Of a stretch of DNA of 64,000 nt, positions 12,015-21,374 are shown one piece after another. The position numbers and the translations under genes are program-made. Positions within the stretch are counted from its first letter, which is position 1. Every line of letters begins with the position of its first letter. The stretch is from Symsagittifera roscoffensis (lineage: Eukaryota; Xenacoelomorpha; Acoela; Convolutidae), in contig NC_087066.1 of assembly GCF_963678635.1 (NCBI RefSeq), positions 42,059,338 through 42,123,337 of the forward strand. The letters run 5' to 3'. Under the pieces are notes generated by a model. That model searched no databases. It was not told where the DNA came from and saw nothing but the letters and a program-made list of their open reading frames with translations.

Positions 12015-12205
12015 CACAGAGGCAAAGCTTCGCTTCGCAAACACGTGCGAATAAATGACGAAAAGCAGCTATATGAAGTTCAATAATAACAATAAGAAAT
12101 AAACATCGAATTAGCACAAATTCGGTTACTTCGGAGATTTCCATCCTCCGACCTAGAGATTGAGAGTCTCACACACTAAACGCTCAGCCACGGCCGCTCA
12201 ATATA
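12015..12205 (-). mobile_element. tRNA-derived SINE, copy A
   Basis: On the minus strand the head is tRNA-like (class II, Ser/Leu-like). It has GTGGCTGAGCG as A box, then TGAGACTCTCAATCTC where the anticodon arm should lie, and a decayed B box. The body continues through AATTTGTGCTAATTCG and an AATAATAAC-rich part to AGCTGCTTTTCGTC. It ends in an imperfect hairpin, GCGAAGCTTTGCC. The same parts occur in the same order in copy B (14190-14367), which defines the family. Confidence 0.65.
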
Positions 12206-12392
12206 CCCCAAACACTAGCAACCAGAAAAGCAGAGAACAGATATTATGCAACTTACAATGCTAGTGAAACTTCCAAATAAGTGAACACTTTTAATGAACA
12301 CTTTTATTTGCGAGATAGGTTAGAAAAAAATAAGGTCCATAATAACACACTAAGGTGATCATCTGTGTAATTAGGCAGTACGTATATCATTT

Positions 12393-12693
12393 CGCGTCCA
12401 GACAATTCGGCCAAAGACAATTCAGCCGCTTTGAAATTCTGACAAATCAGCCAAAAGTATGCAGACAATTCAGCCAATAATAGTGACCGCCGCAGTCGCG
12501 CCACCGTGTTGCGAGCTTGCCTACAGAGGGTAGGACCCACCGGCGACCTTAAACAAAGAAATAGCTCCAATTCTGATTTATTTCTTTCGAATCTAGTGTT
12601 TTGTAAAACTGGCTGAATTGTCTGTATATTTTTGGCTGAATTGTCTGAATTTCAAATTAGCTGAATTGTTTTTGGCCGAATTGTGTGTGCGCC
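12393..12693. mobile_element. 301-bp inverted-repeat element (MITE-like) with 8-bp target duplication
   Basis: It is flanked by a perfect direct repeat TATCATTT (12385-12392 and 12694-12701). The arms (about 12393-12479 and 12590-12693) are inverted repeats of about 100 bp, each holding four copies of GACAATTCGGCC or GACAATTCAGCC words separated by matching spacers such as TTTGAAATTC. The core (about 12480-12554) begins GTGACCGCCGCAG and ends CGGCGACCTTAAAC. It has no coding capacity. Arms made of repeated words plus an 8-bp duplication parallel the Mutator-like element at 2199-3798, so it may be a non-autonomous relative. Confidence 0.75.
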
Positions 12694-12701
12694 TATCATT
12701 T

Positions 12702-14189
12702 GCTACCATAAATAGATGAATCCAGCGTAAATAATTTAAAACGATCTGTCATTTTTTCCTAGAATAATTCGAAAGTTTAATTAAAGTTTTTCAATTATCA
12801 CTAAAAACGTTAGTTTCGAAAATATAAACAAACTGAGCAATAATATTGGAATGGAGGCCACATCTGCAACTGCCGGCGGTGGTAACTTGAATTCATTTCC
12901 CTAATGAGTCGTCAATTTCAAAAATGGATTTTTCGAAAAATCATAAGAACGTTATATCTAGGAAAGTGAAGTGCGTTCAGAAGTCATATTTGGAATCAGA
13001 TATAAAGTTCCTGAGCACCTTGATAACTTTTAATTTCTAATGCTTCCTTTTCTTCAGATCTTATACTCCGTAGAAACACAAAAGATAAACTCTTCCCAGG
13101 CACAGCAAACAAGTATGGGAAGAAACATCAAAATATTGAATGCCTTTCTTAAAAACCCGCCGATTTTTTAGACACTCACGGCTATCGGTTTTAATTGGTC
13201 AACGCATTGATATGCAGTAATCCTTGAATTATTGTCGTAACCCTCCGGCATTTGTTGATCAAAACATTGAACCAAGGTTCATTTTAAATGTTAACTTCAA
13301 CAATAAGAAAACCCAACACAAAAATAACAAAGTACTCCAATTTATTACTGCATTTGTATCTCTGGCTTTGGAAGTTCTTTGCGCCTATTAGCATACGTAT
13401 CAAGGCATATTCGACCGACATGCAAGTGTAGTACATAGGCTAAGGTAAGGCGAAGAATCTACCGTCTATTTAACATGGATATATATTCAGTTTGAAAAAC
13501 TTAATGCTAAAAATGTATTTTTTGTTCGATCCTTTCAAGTGTATTAATTCTTTTTCATGTATACTTTATTAAAAATTGAGCTTAAAATTCGATGTAGTTA
13601 CTTTCTTTTAGAAAGAGAGCTTCACTTGAGCTTTGTTCAGTGGATGGCAAAATTCAACACAAACTCAAATTTTTAAAAATCCTGTAGAAAGACTTGATCT
13701 TGGTTGCATATACAGTCGTGAGCGCTTCTAGCAAAACAGCAATTGAATAGCGAAAACAAATGCGGGATTGATGAAAAGTTATAGGCTAGAGCACTAAATG
13801 GAGATTTCATACATAGATCAACCAATGATATGGTCATTCAGCTAAAAACTTTATAGTGCAAAATATGGGTCTTTATAGTGTTCTAGGAGCGCTCGCTAAA
13901 TCGATTTGGACGACTTAAAAAAGGACACCATTTTCGAAAATCAGCCCCCCCCCCCATCCGCCCCTGATTGCAGGCCAAATTCGCAAGTTCTGGAGGAACT
14001 TTGACAGCATCCCATTTTGGAGTAGCTCATTTTAAACTCGGCGAAATTAAAACTGGAAAATCGAAAAAAAAACTCTCAGCCAGGCGATATACGATATATC
14101 TGAAACGTGAAAAATATTCTTTCGTTAAACCTGCAAAAAAAATACGTTGAAAACGCCTGAGTGTGGCTGGATAGTAAAGCCCGTATTTA
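12702..14189. other. non-coding stretch, no gene seen
   Basis: AT-rich sequence. Apart from a C homopolymer near 13947-13957 I see no repeats, RNA genes or supported ORFs. Confidence 0.5.
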
Positions 14190-14367
14190 ACACAGAGGCG
14201 AAGCCTCGCTACGACAAAAAGCAGCTATCGAAAGTGCAATAAGAAAAAATAAAAATAAGCCTCAAATTAGCAACAATTCGGCTAGGACGAGGATTCGATC
14301 TGCGACCTGCTGCAACCAAAAGATTTAGAGTCTCACGCAATAACCACTCAGCTACGCACGCTTACCC
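14190..14367 (-). mobile_element. tRNA-derived SINE, copy B
   Basis: The minus-strand head is well preserved. The A box is TAGCTGAGTGG, the anticodon-arm region is TGAGACTCTAAATC, and the B box is AGATCGAATCC. The body is TAGCCGAATTGTTGCTAATT, an A/T-rich stretch, then AGCTGCTTTTTGTCG. It ends in the hairpin GAGGCTTCGCCTC. The head is nearer the Ser/Leu class of tRNAs than others, judged by length and loop. A 3' hairpin may be recognised by a partner LINE's reverse transcriptase; that partner is not identified here. Confidence 0.7.
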
Positions 14368-16073
14368 TACGACAAAAATAAGTCACGAAAAAAGCAGCTA
14401 CAGATGCTAATAAATTGCCAATGCCAATCAGCAAAAAGGGCAATAAATACAAATAGACACAATTTTGCAAGTAATAATTTGGAGTATAACAAAATGAAGG
14501 CATCCACACTAACTTTGCATGTAACAAATTGCGATGCATAAAGCCACATTATGTATAAGAAATGTATTTCAACAAGTTGCGAGATATTTTGAGTTAGAAA
14601 CTTTCAGAAATTGAGTTGTGTTGTTTGAAAAAAATAGCTTTTTTCGGTTCAGTTGAAGAAATAAAAATGCATCAACTGTGTTAATTTATTACAATTCGAA
14701 TCTCAAAGCACATGCTATCAAAAAGCTGTTACGGTGCCCCAAAAGTGGCACCAATATTTAGAAAAAAGACGGTTCTGAATGATACACTAAGCCGACGCTA
14801 GAGTAAATATAAAATATATAGATAGACTATTTAGATATGTTTTGAGGCTATTTCCACTTTTTCTAAGTGTCACTTCATCACAAGCAAAAATGACAATTTG
14901 TACTAAAATCTCGTCTAAATTCTGATTGATAAACATCATCTAATTTATTTGTCGTCTCATTTCCTATCCTTTGAAAATGTGTCATCTAAAATTTATCATC
15001 TTATCAACCTAAGATACCCGCGCAGAAAGTGGAGTGCGATAATGTTTCGTCTTTCTTTTATACTGATTATTTCGAAAATAATGATTATGTTGTTTGCGCA
15101 ACCAATGACCACGGGTGACCTTTCTCCAAAGACAGTTGACCCATACAACTGCTATGCATCCACGCAAAGCGCATAATGCATGGCCAGTAGATCTTAACAT
15201 GCTTTTCCAAAAAAGATCCCATCATGGCTGGCCAAGTTCATGTCTGTGCAATTTCACACAAAACCAAATTCATTAGTTTAAAATTGCAATTAAATCCTAA
15301 GGAAAATTAGCTTCAACTTTGAGCTACCGGTGAAAATCACAATTAATCTGGGTTAAAAAATGAATACTACAAAAAATAAATTCATGTCATCAATCAAGCT
15401 CAAACAGATATCTGATATGATCAAGGATAAAATATATAGAAATGTACTTCATTTTTACATAATTACAGAACAAAATGATGAGCTGCGTTGAACTGGAAGG
15501 TGTTTTTGGCTAAAAACTAAGACAATTTGTAAGTAAAAGCCAAACATATTCATCATGTCTTTTTTGTATCACGATATTCATGATTTTGATTTAGTTCAGA
15601 AGTGCAAATTGCTCTTCATGTAAAAATCTATTAAAGCCAAAAACGTGTAAATTAAAAGCGGCAAATCTTTTATTTCCTAAAAACTAATATCTTCAAGATC
15701 TTGAGTCATGAGACTTGGTCCCATTTTTTTTAGAAAAGTAAAATAAATCACTCATTAATATTTACGGAACAAATTCAGCTTATCAAAATAATCAATATTT
15801 TATCAGCTTAGACCCGCTTCTCTTGGTTCGTGAAAACTAATGTCTACTTTAAGATACTGGAAACTCGACCTGAGTTTTAGAATTACAAACTTAATCACGC
15901 CGTATTAATTAGGGCATGACTTCAACTAACCAAAATAATCCATACCATCTCTGATTTAAGTTTTAACTCTTTTGGTTAGTAAAATCTAATATTTGATAAA
16001 CAATCATGAGAGAAAATTTATAGTTTCGTTAAATACAAAACTTGTGCAACGTCAGATAGGTCGACATATTTAC
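14368..16073. other. non-coding stretch downstream of the bZIP exon
   Basis: AT-rich DNA with no supported gene or repeat. If the bZIP transcript uses the splice donor at its stop codon, further exons or a 3' UTR would lie here, but none can be recognised. Confidence 0.45.
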
Positions 16074-16994
16074 TCACAGAATTCTCTTCTCTATCTTCTT
16101 CGCCAGCTTGGGGGGCATTTCTGGGTGCTTTTGTAGTTGAACCAGGAAATCATTAGTCTTCTTCAAATCGTGGCGATATTTGGTGACCTCTTCTTTCAAG
16201 CTGTTGACCTCATCCTGCAGAGTGCTTTTCTCTTCCCCAAGATTGTGTTCAACTTTTTTCTTTTTCATCCGGTGAACTCGGCAAGCCAAGTTGTTCCGTT
16301 TCTTTTTCAGTTCCTCGACGTCATGGTTTGGGTCGCTCTCTATCAGATCAATTTCAATCTTCAAATCTTCAATACTCGTTGGGGTCGTCGAATCTTTAGT
16401 TCGCTTTCGAGACCCTGTTGTTATTGGTGGGCTGTTAATGAGCAATTTTTTCACACCAGAGCATATCTCAGCAGTTTTTTCTCCAGGACTCGGCAAACTA
16501 TGGACTGGTCGTTTTGCACTTTTCGGTAGCAGACATTCCGCATTTGGAAGTAGTACCTGCTTCGAATATTCAAATCCAGATTCCTCGATGACTACATGTT
16601 CCACCTCTCGTGGGTAGTCAAAATTTTGGGGTGCAAATTGAACTTCCGTATTTATGTAGGTATTCATGTAACCTTCTGTTGCATTAAACTCAGTTTGAAA
16701 GCAAGAAGGCATAGATTGGTGGAATGCATTTTCATTTCCATGAGATTGGGACTCATATTGAACAGCATCCGGAGGTGGTAGCAAATTAGTAAACACCTGT
16801 CCAGTCTCATTAATGTGTTGAACACTTTGCTGCGGTTGCATTTTAGCAGCATCATCGACATGCCGATCTCGATCACTTTCTTTTGCCTTTTTGAGCTGCT
16901 CCTCGAATACTTGCAAAGCATACTGCTCATCGCTGGTGTACTGATCACTTGGCTGTTCCTCCAGCGAGCCACTAAACTCAACTACGCCTTCCAT
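16074..16994 (-). CDS. bZIP transcription factor (single large exon)
   Basis: The ORF is 306 residues. Residues 1-220 are acidic, Gln/Ser/Pro-rich and probably disordered, as in activation domains. Residues 230-247 are a basic region, KKKRNNLACRVHRMKKKK, with the conserved Asn and Arg. A leucine zipper follows with Leu252, Leu259 and Leu266, continuing in heptad register with Tyr273. It should bind DNA as a dimer in the nucleus. The basic region is closest in style to CREB/ATF-like or CREBRF-like factors, but I cannot assign a subfamily. Splice signals flank the ORF: a TTTTTTTTTCCAG acceptor ends four bases before the ATG (16999-17011, minus strand), so the 5' UTR is spliced. GTGAGTA overlaps the stop codon (16071-16077), so an alternative C-terminus is possible. 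Confidence 0.8.
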   Translation of the reverse strand: MEGVVEFSGSLEEQPSDQYTSDEQYALQVFEEQLKKAKESDRDRHVDDAAKMQPQQSVQHINETGQVFTNLLPPPDAVQYESQSHGNENAFHQSMPSCFQTEFNATEGYMNTYINTEVQFAPQNFDYPREVEHVVIEESGFEYSKQVLLPNAECLLPKSAKRPVHSLPSPGEKTAEICSGVKKLLINSPPITTGSRKRTKDSTTPTSIEDLKIEIDLIESDPNHDVEELKKKRNNLACRVHRMKKKKVEHNLGEEKSTLQDEVNSLKEEVTKYRHDLKKTNDFLVQLQKHPEMPPKLAKKIEKRIL

Positions 16995-17085
16995 TTATCT
17001 GGAAAAAAAAACATACCAAGTGAGGCAAACATTACTATCTATTGTTCGGTTTTCATCTAGTGCTACTCCATCTACTGATAAACAT

Positions 17086-17468
17086 GGTGAATTCCCATAG
17101 GTTCCAATAATCATAGGTTCCAGAATAAAAAATCAGTCGCATAAGTTCCAATATGTATCTTCTTGAATTCTGATTGGTTGAAATTTGAGCCAACGAAGTT
17201 ATGGATTGATAGTTTACTGTTCAACCAGCATAAACTCAAGCTGCAGAATAGTGACCGCCGCAGCCGCGCCAACGAGTTGCGAGCTTGCCACCAAAGGGTA
17301 GGACTCTACGAAATTTAGGGCCGGTTATCGCAGCCAAGCGGCGACCTTAAACCGAGACTCGGCTAATTTAGTCTTTTGACCAATTGAAAAGATTTGGAAC
17401 TTATGCGACTGATTTTTTTTGGAACCTAAGGAACTGATTTTTTATTTTGGAACCTATGAATACCCACC
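17086..17468. mobile_element. inverted-repeat element (MITE-like) sharing its core with the 12.4-kb element
   Basis: The ends are GGTG...CACC inside near-identical flanks, ATAAACAT (17078-17085) and CTAAACAT (17469-17476), read as an 8-bp duplication with one mismatch. The arms are inverted repeats of about 70 bp built from CATAGGTTCCA, AATAAAAAATCAGT and CGCATAAGTTCC words. The core (17248-17352) starts GTGACCGCCGCAGCCGCGCC and ends GCGACCTTAAAC, clearly related to the core at 12480-12554 although the arms are unrelated. It is non-coding and lies 16 bp from the left LTR of the giant element. Confidence 0.65.
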
Positions 17469-17484
17469 CTAAACATAAATAAAC

Positions 17485-18431
17485 TGACCGGACTGTCCGG
17501 GGAGTATGTGACATTCGACCAGAATGGACAAAATGCAATCTCTGCAGGTTTCGAGTTTTAGCAGTGAACCTTCCGAGTTAATGATTTTGAAGGATTAACG
17601 ACGTTATTCGGATGATTAGCAGAACGGTGAAGGTCAGGATATTCCCGTATTTTAAAATTTTATTTTTTCGAAGTGATGACGTAACATTTCTGAGAAACGT
17701 CAGAAACGGCCATTTTGGCAAGAGAGCTAAAAAGTAAGAGAACAACATTAGTTGCGATTGCAAGAAGAACGAAAATTGTGATAGAAAAACGACAACGAAT
17801 CACGGAATTGACAGAGAATGTTCCGAGTTGCAACTATTGTGTCGCTACAATAGTTGCAAGGCCGTTGCGAGCAACGGTGAAGGGTGGAAGACAGCCTTCC
17901 GGGTTACGGAGAAGTCAAGTTTAACGTGCTTGATTCAGTGGATTCAAGAATCCGGGAGGGTTTCGTGACTGAAACTTTTATCCTTTTACATAAACTTTTA
18001 GCTTCCTGTCATGTCCTGAATTGAATTTAATTAACAACTGGATTCATTTTGATAAGGATGAGAAGCTAGGAGTTGGGGGAAAGGGTTGATCCATCTTCGA
18101 TGGAGATGATGATTTTTATCTACTGAACAAAAACAATAATAATTCAATAAATAGTAATAGCCCTGTTTTTAGGAGTGACCTCGTGGTCTGGGGATACTGA
18201 GACCCAGCCATGAGCTCACTATTTCTGCATGTAATTAAGTTGATTTGAGTGTTTTGACCGAAGCCGAAAGCAGTAACGTTTTTTGTCGACCCGATGTTAG
18301 AAAAGACCACCGAAAGTACGGACTTGGTAGAGACGGTGAAAAGCATATAAAGCTCTGTTTAGACTTTAGCCAGTCGTCTTAGGACTTAGTTTTGTTTTCC
18401 GTCGATATGTATCTTCCGGGCGAATGTTACA
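17485..18431 (+). repeat. 5' LTR of the giant element
   Basis: It starts TGACCGGACTGTCCGG and ends TGTTACA. Within it lie a perfect 13-bp hairpin (TTGCAACTATTGT 17828-17840 pairing with 17847-17859), a second stem CCGTTG/CAACGG (17862-17877), and a longer stem CCTTCCGGGTT/AATCCGGGAGG (17895-17905 with 17949-17959). A TATA box lies near the 3' end (18346). The other copies are 39713-40659 and 47173-48119. Confidence 0.9.
18346..18376 (+). promoter_or_regulatory. LTR core promoter (TATA box and initiator-like site)
   Basis: TATAAA at 18346-18351 is followed about 25 bases on by an initiator-like CAGTCG (18371-18376), which would start the RNA near 18372. That leaves R plus U5 only about 60 bp and makes U3 nearly 890 bp. 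The same arrangement is conserved in the other two LTRs (TATAAA at 40574 and 48034). An AATAAA at 18146-18151 lies upstream of this start and so may not be the polyadenylation signal. Confidence 0.5.
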
Positions 18432-18443
18432 TACATGTTTTTA

Positions 18444-18456
18444 TGGCGCTCCTGGG
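18444..18456 (+). other. candidate primer binding site
   Basis: TGGCGCTCCTGGG lies 12 bp after the end of the 5' LTR. TGG is the expected complement of a tRNA CCA end. The bases further in do not fit a T arm well, so pairing may be limited to about 13 bases and the tRNA is not identified. Confidence 0.4.
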
Positions 18457-20354
18457 TGTTATTCTTTTTTAACATCATGACCGGCAGAACCGTTAACGAG
18501 CACTCCGCGCCGAGCGGATGCTCACTTTAACGCCCTTAATAGGTCTAAACCGCCGGAGCGGAAGGGTAGTTCGGAACGCGGAAGCCTTCCGGATTACCGT
18601 GAATAGCTTTTTAACTTAGTTAAGACCGAAAATTCACGAACCACGGCAAGGTGGGGGGATCGGCCATTCCCTCGTTCCTTGAGAGGTTTGTGACCAAAAA
18701 CACTTAAAGATATATATAAAACCAAACAAAAAATAGTATAGTACCCAAGAAAAACAAAAAATATAAAAAATATCCGAAAAAACCAAAAACAGTAAAAAAG
18801 TAAAAAATCAGTAGAAGTCATCCCCCCAGACAAGATGTGATCCGACCCCCCCGTTGTTGTTGATAGATATATTGTTGTTACAGGCATTTATATCAGTCAG
18901 GATTTTTACGATCAATTTTGTAGCCTGTTTGTGAGGCTTGTACTGTAGGGTTATTTGAGCATTTAAGCACGTTAATGATAAATTGCGCTCAATCCGGAAG
19001 GGTCAGCTGATTTGCGCTCAAATCGGAAGGGTCTTGGGAGAAGACTGATCCGGCAAGCAGTACAAGGAGCAAAAAGAAGGCGCTCAACGACAACAATAAT
19101 CGACTGATGGGTATCGTTAACAAGTTTTGTATCCCTTTTGGTACGAAAAGTAATATAGTAATCTGTGGGGGGCTCGACAGTGCTGCACTGTAGTGACCCT
19201 TCACCGAAGTGCGAATATCCGAGTTAAGCACCTTAATTCGGATATTAAACAAACCCGGAGGGGTATACTGTTACTAATATTATTTTTGGTATAGCTTATA
19301 TTAATACTCTTATACCGTTTTTCAGTGAAAAACACAGAAAGCAGACCGGTTTTTAGGGTCAAAATAGCGATATTTTGATCCACCCACAAGTCGCGATTTT
19401 TGAGATATCGATATTTTTTGAAACGGAAAAAAGCGCTAAATTAGTGTGTTACATCGTAACTGCACTACCATAATAGATAGAACCGGTTAAGTTTAGTTCG
19501 AAAGTGGTTGCAACTATTTTGGTACCAAAAACCGAAATTTCGTGATTTTTGAGAAAACGAAACCCTATAAATTCAGAAACTTTTTTGAAATTTTTGAGTT
19601 AGAACAGTAAAAATAGTTTTTCGGACAACTTCCACTAATGAATCTATAAGTTTTAAAACCCGCTACCCGAAAGCCTTCCGGGTTGCAGAGAAATCGAACT
19701 TAACGTGTTTGATTTGGTGGATTCATCAATCCGGAGGGGTACAGGTAGCATAGTTTTTCGCAAATTTTTTCAAGTAAAGCGTTTTAGATCGGGTCTTTTG
19801 AATTGAACTAGAAAAGCATAGGCCTTCTGAGCTCGGATCAATAATTTTTAGGTCGAAAGGACCAGAACTGCGGAAAAAGTTAGGCGGAACCTATAAGAGA
19901 GAAATTTCTTGACGTTTTGGTTAATAACTTTGCAACTACTAGGCATATCGAGTTGATCTTGGTACCAATAGATCAGAAATTAGCTGGACTTTCTGATAAA
20001 GACAAAAGTTTTTCGGAAAAGTAAGCGTGAAAATTTTTTGAGATTGTTTTTAGCAAATTCCTCAATTTGGAAGGGTACACCCTTCACGTTTTGTAAACTT
20101 CTTTTAGAAAAGCCCTTATACCCCTACCAAAAGGTAATAGCGGTTGAATAAAGTAACTTTAGGCTGTTCTAGACGAAAAGGGAAAGCTAAAGGCTCAGCA
20201 AAACCTTATTCGAGCCGAAGTTAGGCGAGCGATAAGACCCTTCACCGTTAGTGTGAATTGTCAAATAAGAGGCTTAACTTCAATCCGGAAGGGTCTAGGA
20301 AAGTAGTACATAGCCTTCCTAGTTAATTGAAAAAGCAAAATTGCATCGGAAAAC

Positions 20355-20625
20355 GTATCCGGAGGGGTATAGGTTGAAAGAAGGAAATCTCCGAAAAGCT
20401 ACTTTTACAAAACCGGAGGGCTCCCAATCCGGAGGGGTCAAAATTTTTATTTTCCAATTAGGAGGGGTCCGAATCCGGAGGGGTCTTATAGTTGCTAATT
20501 CGGAGGGGTCCAAATCCGGAGGGGTCTTATATCAACTAACTCAGAGGGGTCCCAATCCGGAGGGGTCTAGATTTAGTTAGTCCGGAAAGGTCCTATTTGT
20601 GCCAATCCGGAGGGGTATTATTTTA
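20355..20625 (+). repeat. array of about eleven TCCGGAGGGGTC motifs
   Basis: About eleven copies of AATCCGGAGGGGTC or one- to three-base variants sit within about 270 bp. Four occur as tight doublets of the form CGGAGGGGTCC-N-AATCCGGAGGGGTC (near 20413, 20460, 20500 and 20541), with AT-rich spacers of about 25 bases between doublets. The core TCCGGA is itself palindromic. A clustered short motif in the 5' leader resembles in layout, not in sequence, the zinc-finger-bound insulator array in the leader of Drosophila gypsy. Confidence 0.8.
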
Positions 20626-21374
20626 TTAAAGGACTTAGGTAGACGGAAGAAAGACTAAAGGGGAGAGGTATTAGGTTTTTAGCAGACAGGCTAGGAATCA
20701 GTGACTGCACTGGTACTTTGCCTTTCAATAAGAACCAGACCAAAACAAAACAGGTCCGAACTCGGATATTCGCGACACTAAGTCTAAACTAAAAAGAGCG
20801 TAATTCATTGGTGTGGATTGAAACCGAATACGTTTTTGTGAAAAGTGACTACCCTGAGGATTTTAGTAGGTCTAGCTCGGGCAGTCTGAAGGCAGATAGG
20901 TAAAACAGTTCTCGGTGGGTGCAATAGACGCCCACTTGAGAAAATTACTGCCTTCAAAGTTTTGTCTGTTTGGTGCAGCACCAAGCAGGGAAAGCTTTTT
21001 CTTTAAAAAAACAAGTTCGACTATTGTACTGCGACCGACTAAAAGTACAGGACACATACGTTTTTTTTATAGAGATATTCATATTCTGTCATTATATATA
21101 TTTTTTTGTTTTTGATTTTAAATCAACATAAACTGTGCTTGATTGGGTAGTGAGTACACTATCTTTTAAATTGACTGATAACATCATATTGTGCTATTTT
21201 CCAAATCTTACGACCGATAATCGGTTATTGTGAATAAATTATATACAAACTGTACTCTGACAACATACAAGGATTCGTGGTCACTATTTTATAGAATCTT
21301 GTGAAATTTATTGTGTTGTGTCATTATTATAGGTAGTCAAAGGGGCAACTAGAAGATCTCCGACAGACAACACT

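Larger units (their letters stand above)
18432..21374 (+). other. untranslated leader of the giant element (2.9 kb)
   Basis: No coding sequence is supported before the Gag ATG. The leader is dominated by variants of the word TCCGGAGGGGT or TCCGGAAGGGT: single copies near 18993, 19255, 19730, 20073 and 20283, then a dense array from 20355. Copies of ACCCTTCACC (19196, 20234, 20089) are in the opposite sense to GAAGGGT and allow local stems. A block at 19673-19740 repeats a module from inside the LTR (17894-17963). AAGCACGTTAA (18966-18976) is the reverse complement of a word in that module. Confidence 0.7.

Noticed and set aside
13947-13957. C homopolymer as a regulatory element.
   Set aside because: A single simple tract with no accompanying structure.
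18146-18151. AATAAA as the LTR polyadenylation signal.
   Set aside because: It lies over 200 bp upstream of the likely transcription start, so it would fall before R; left undecided without transcript data.
20341-20580. ORF with repeated PEG/SGG peptides in the leader.
   Set aside because: It is the translation of the DNA motif array; the motif is kept at DNA level across spacers of non-codon length.
20355-20625. CRISPR-like array.
   Set aside because: Repeats are too short and variable, spacers are irregular, and the genome is animal.
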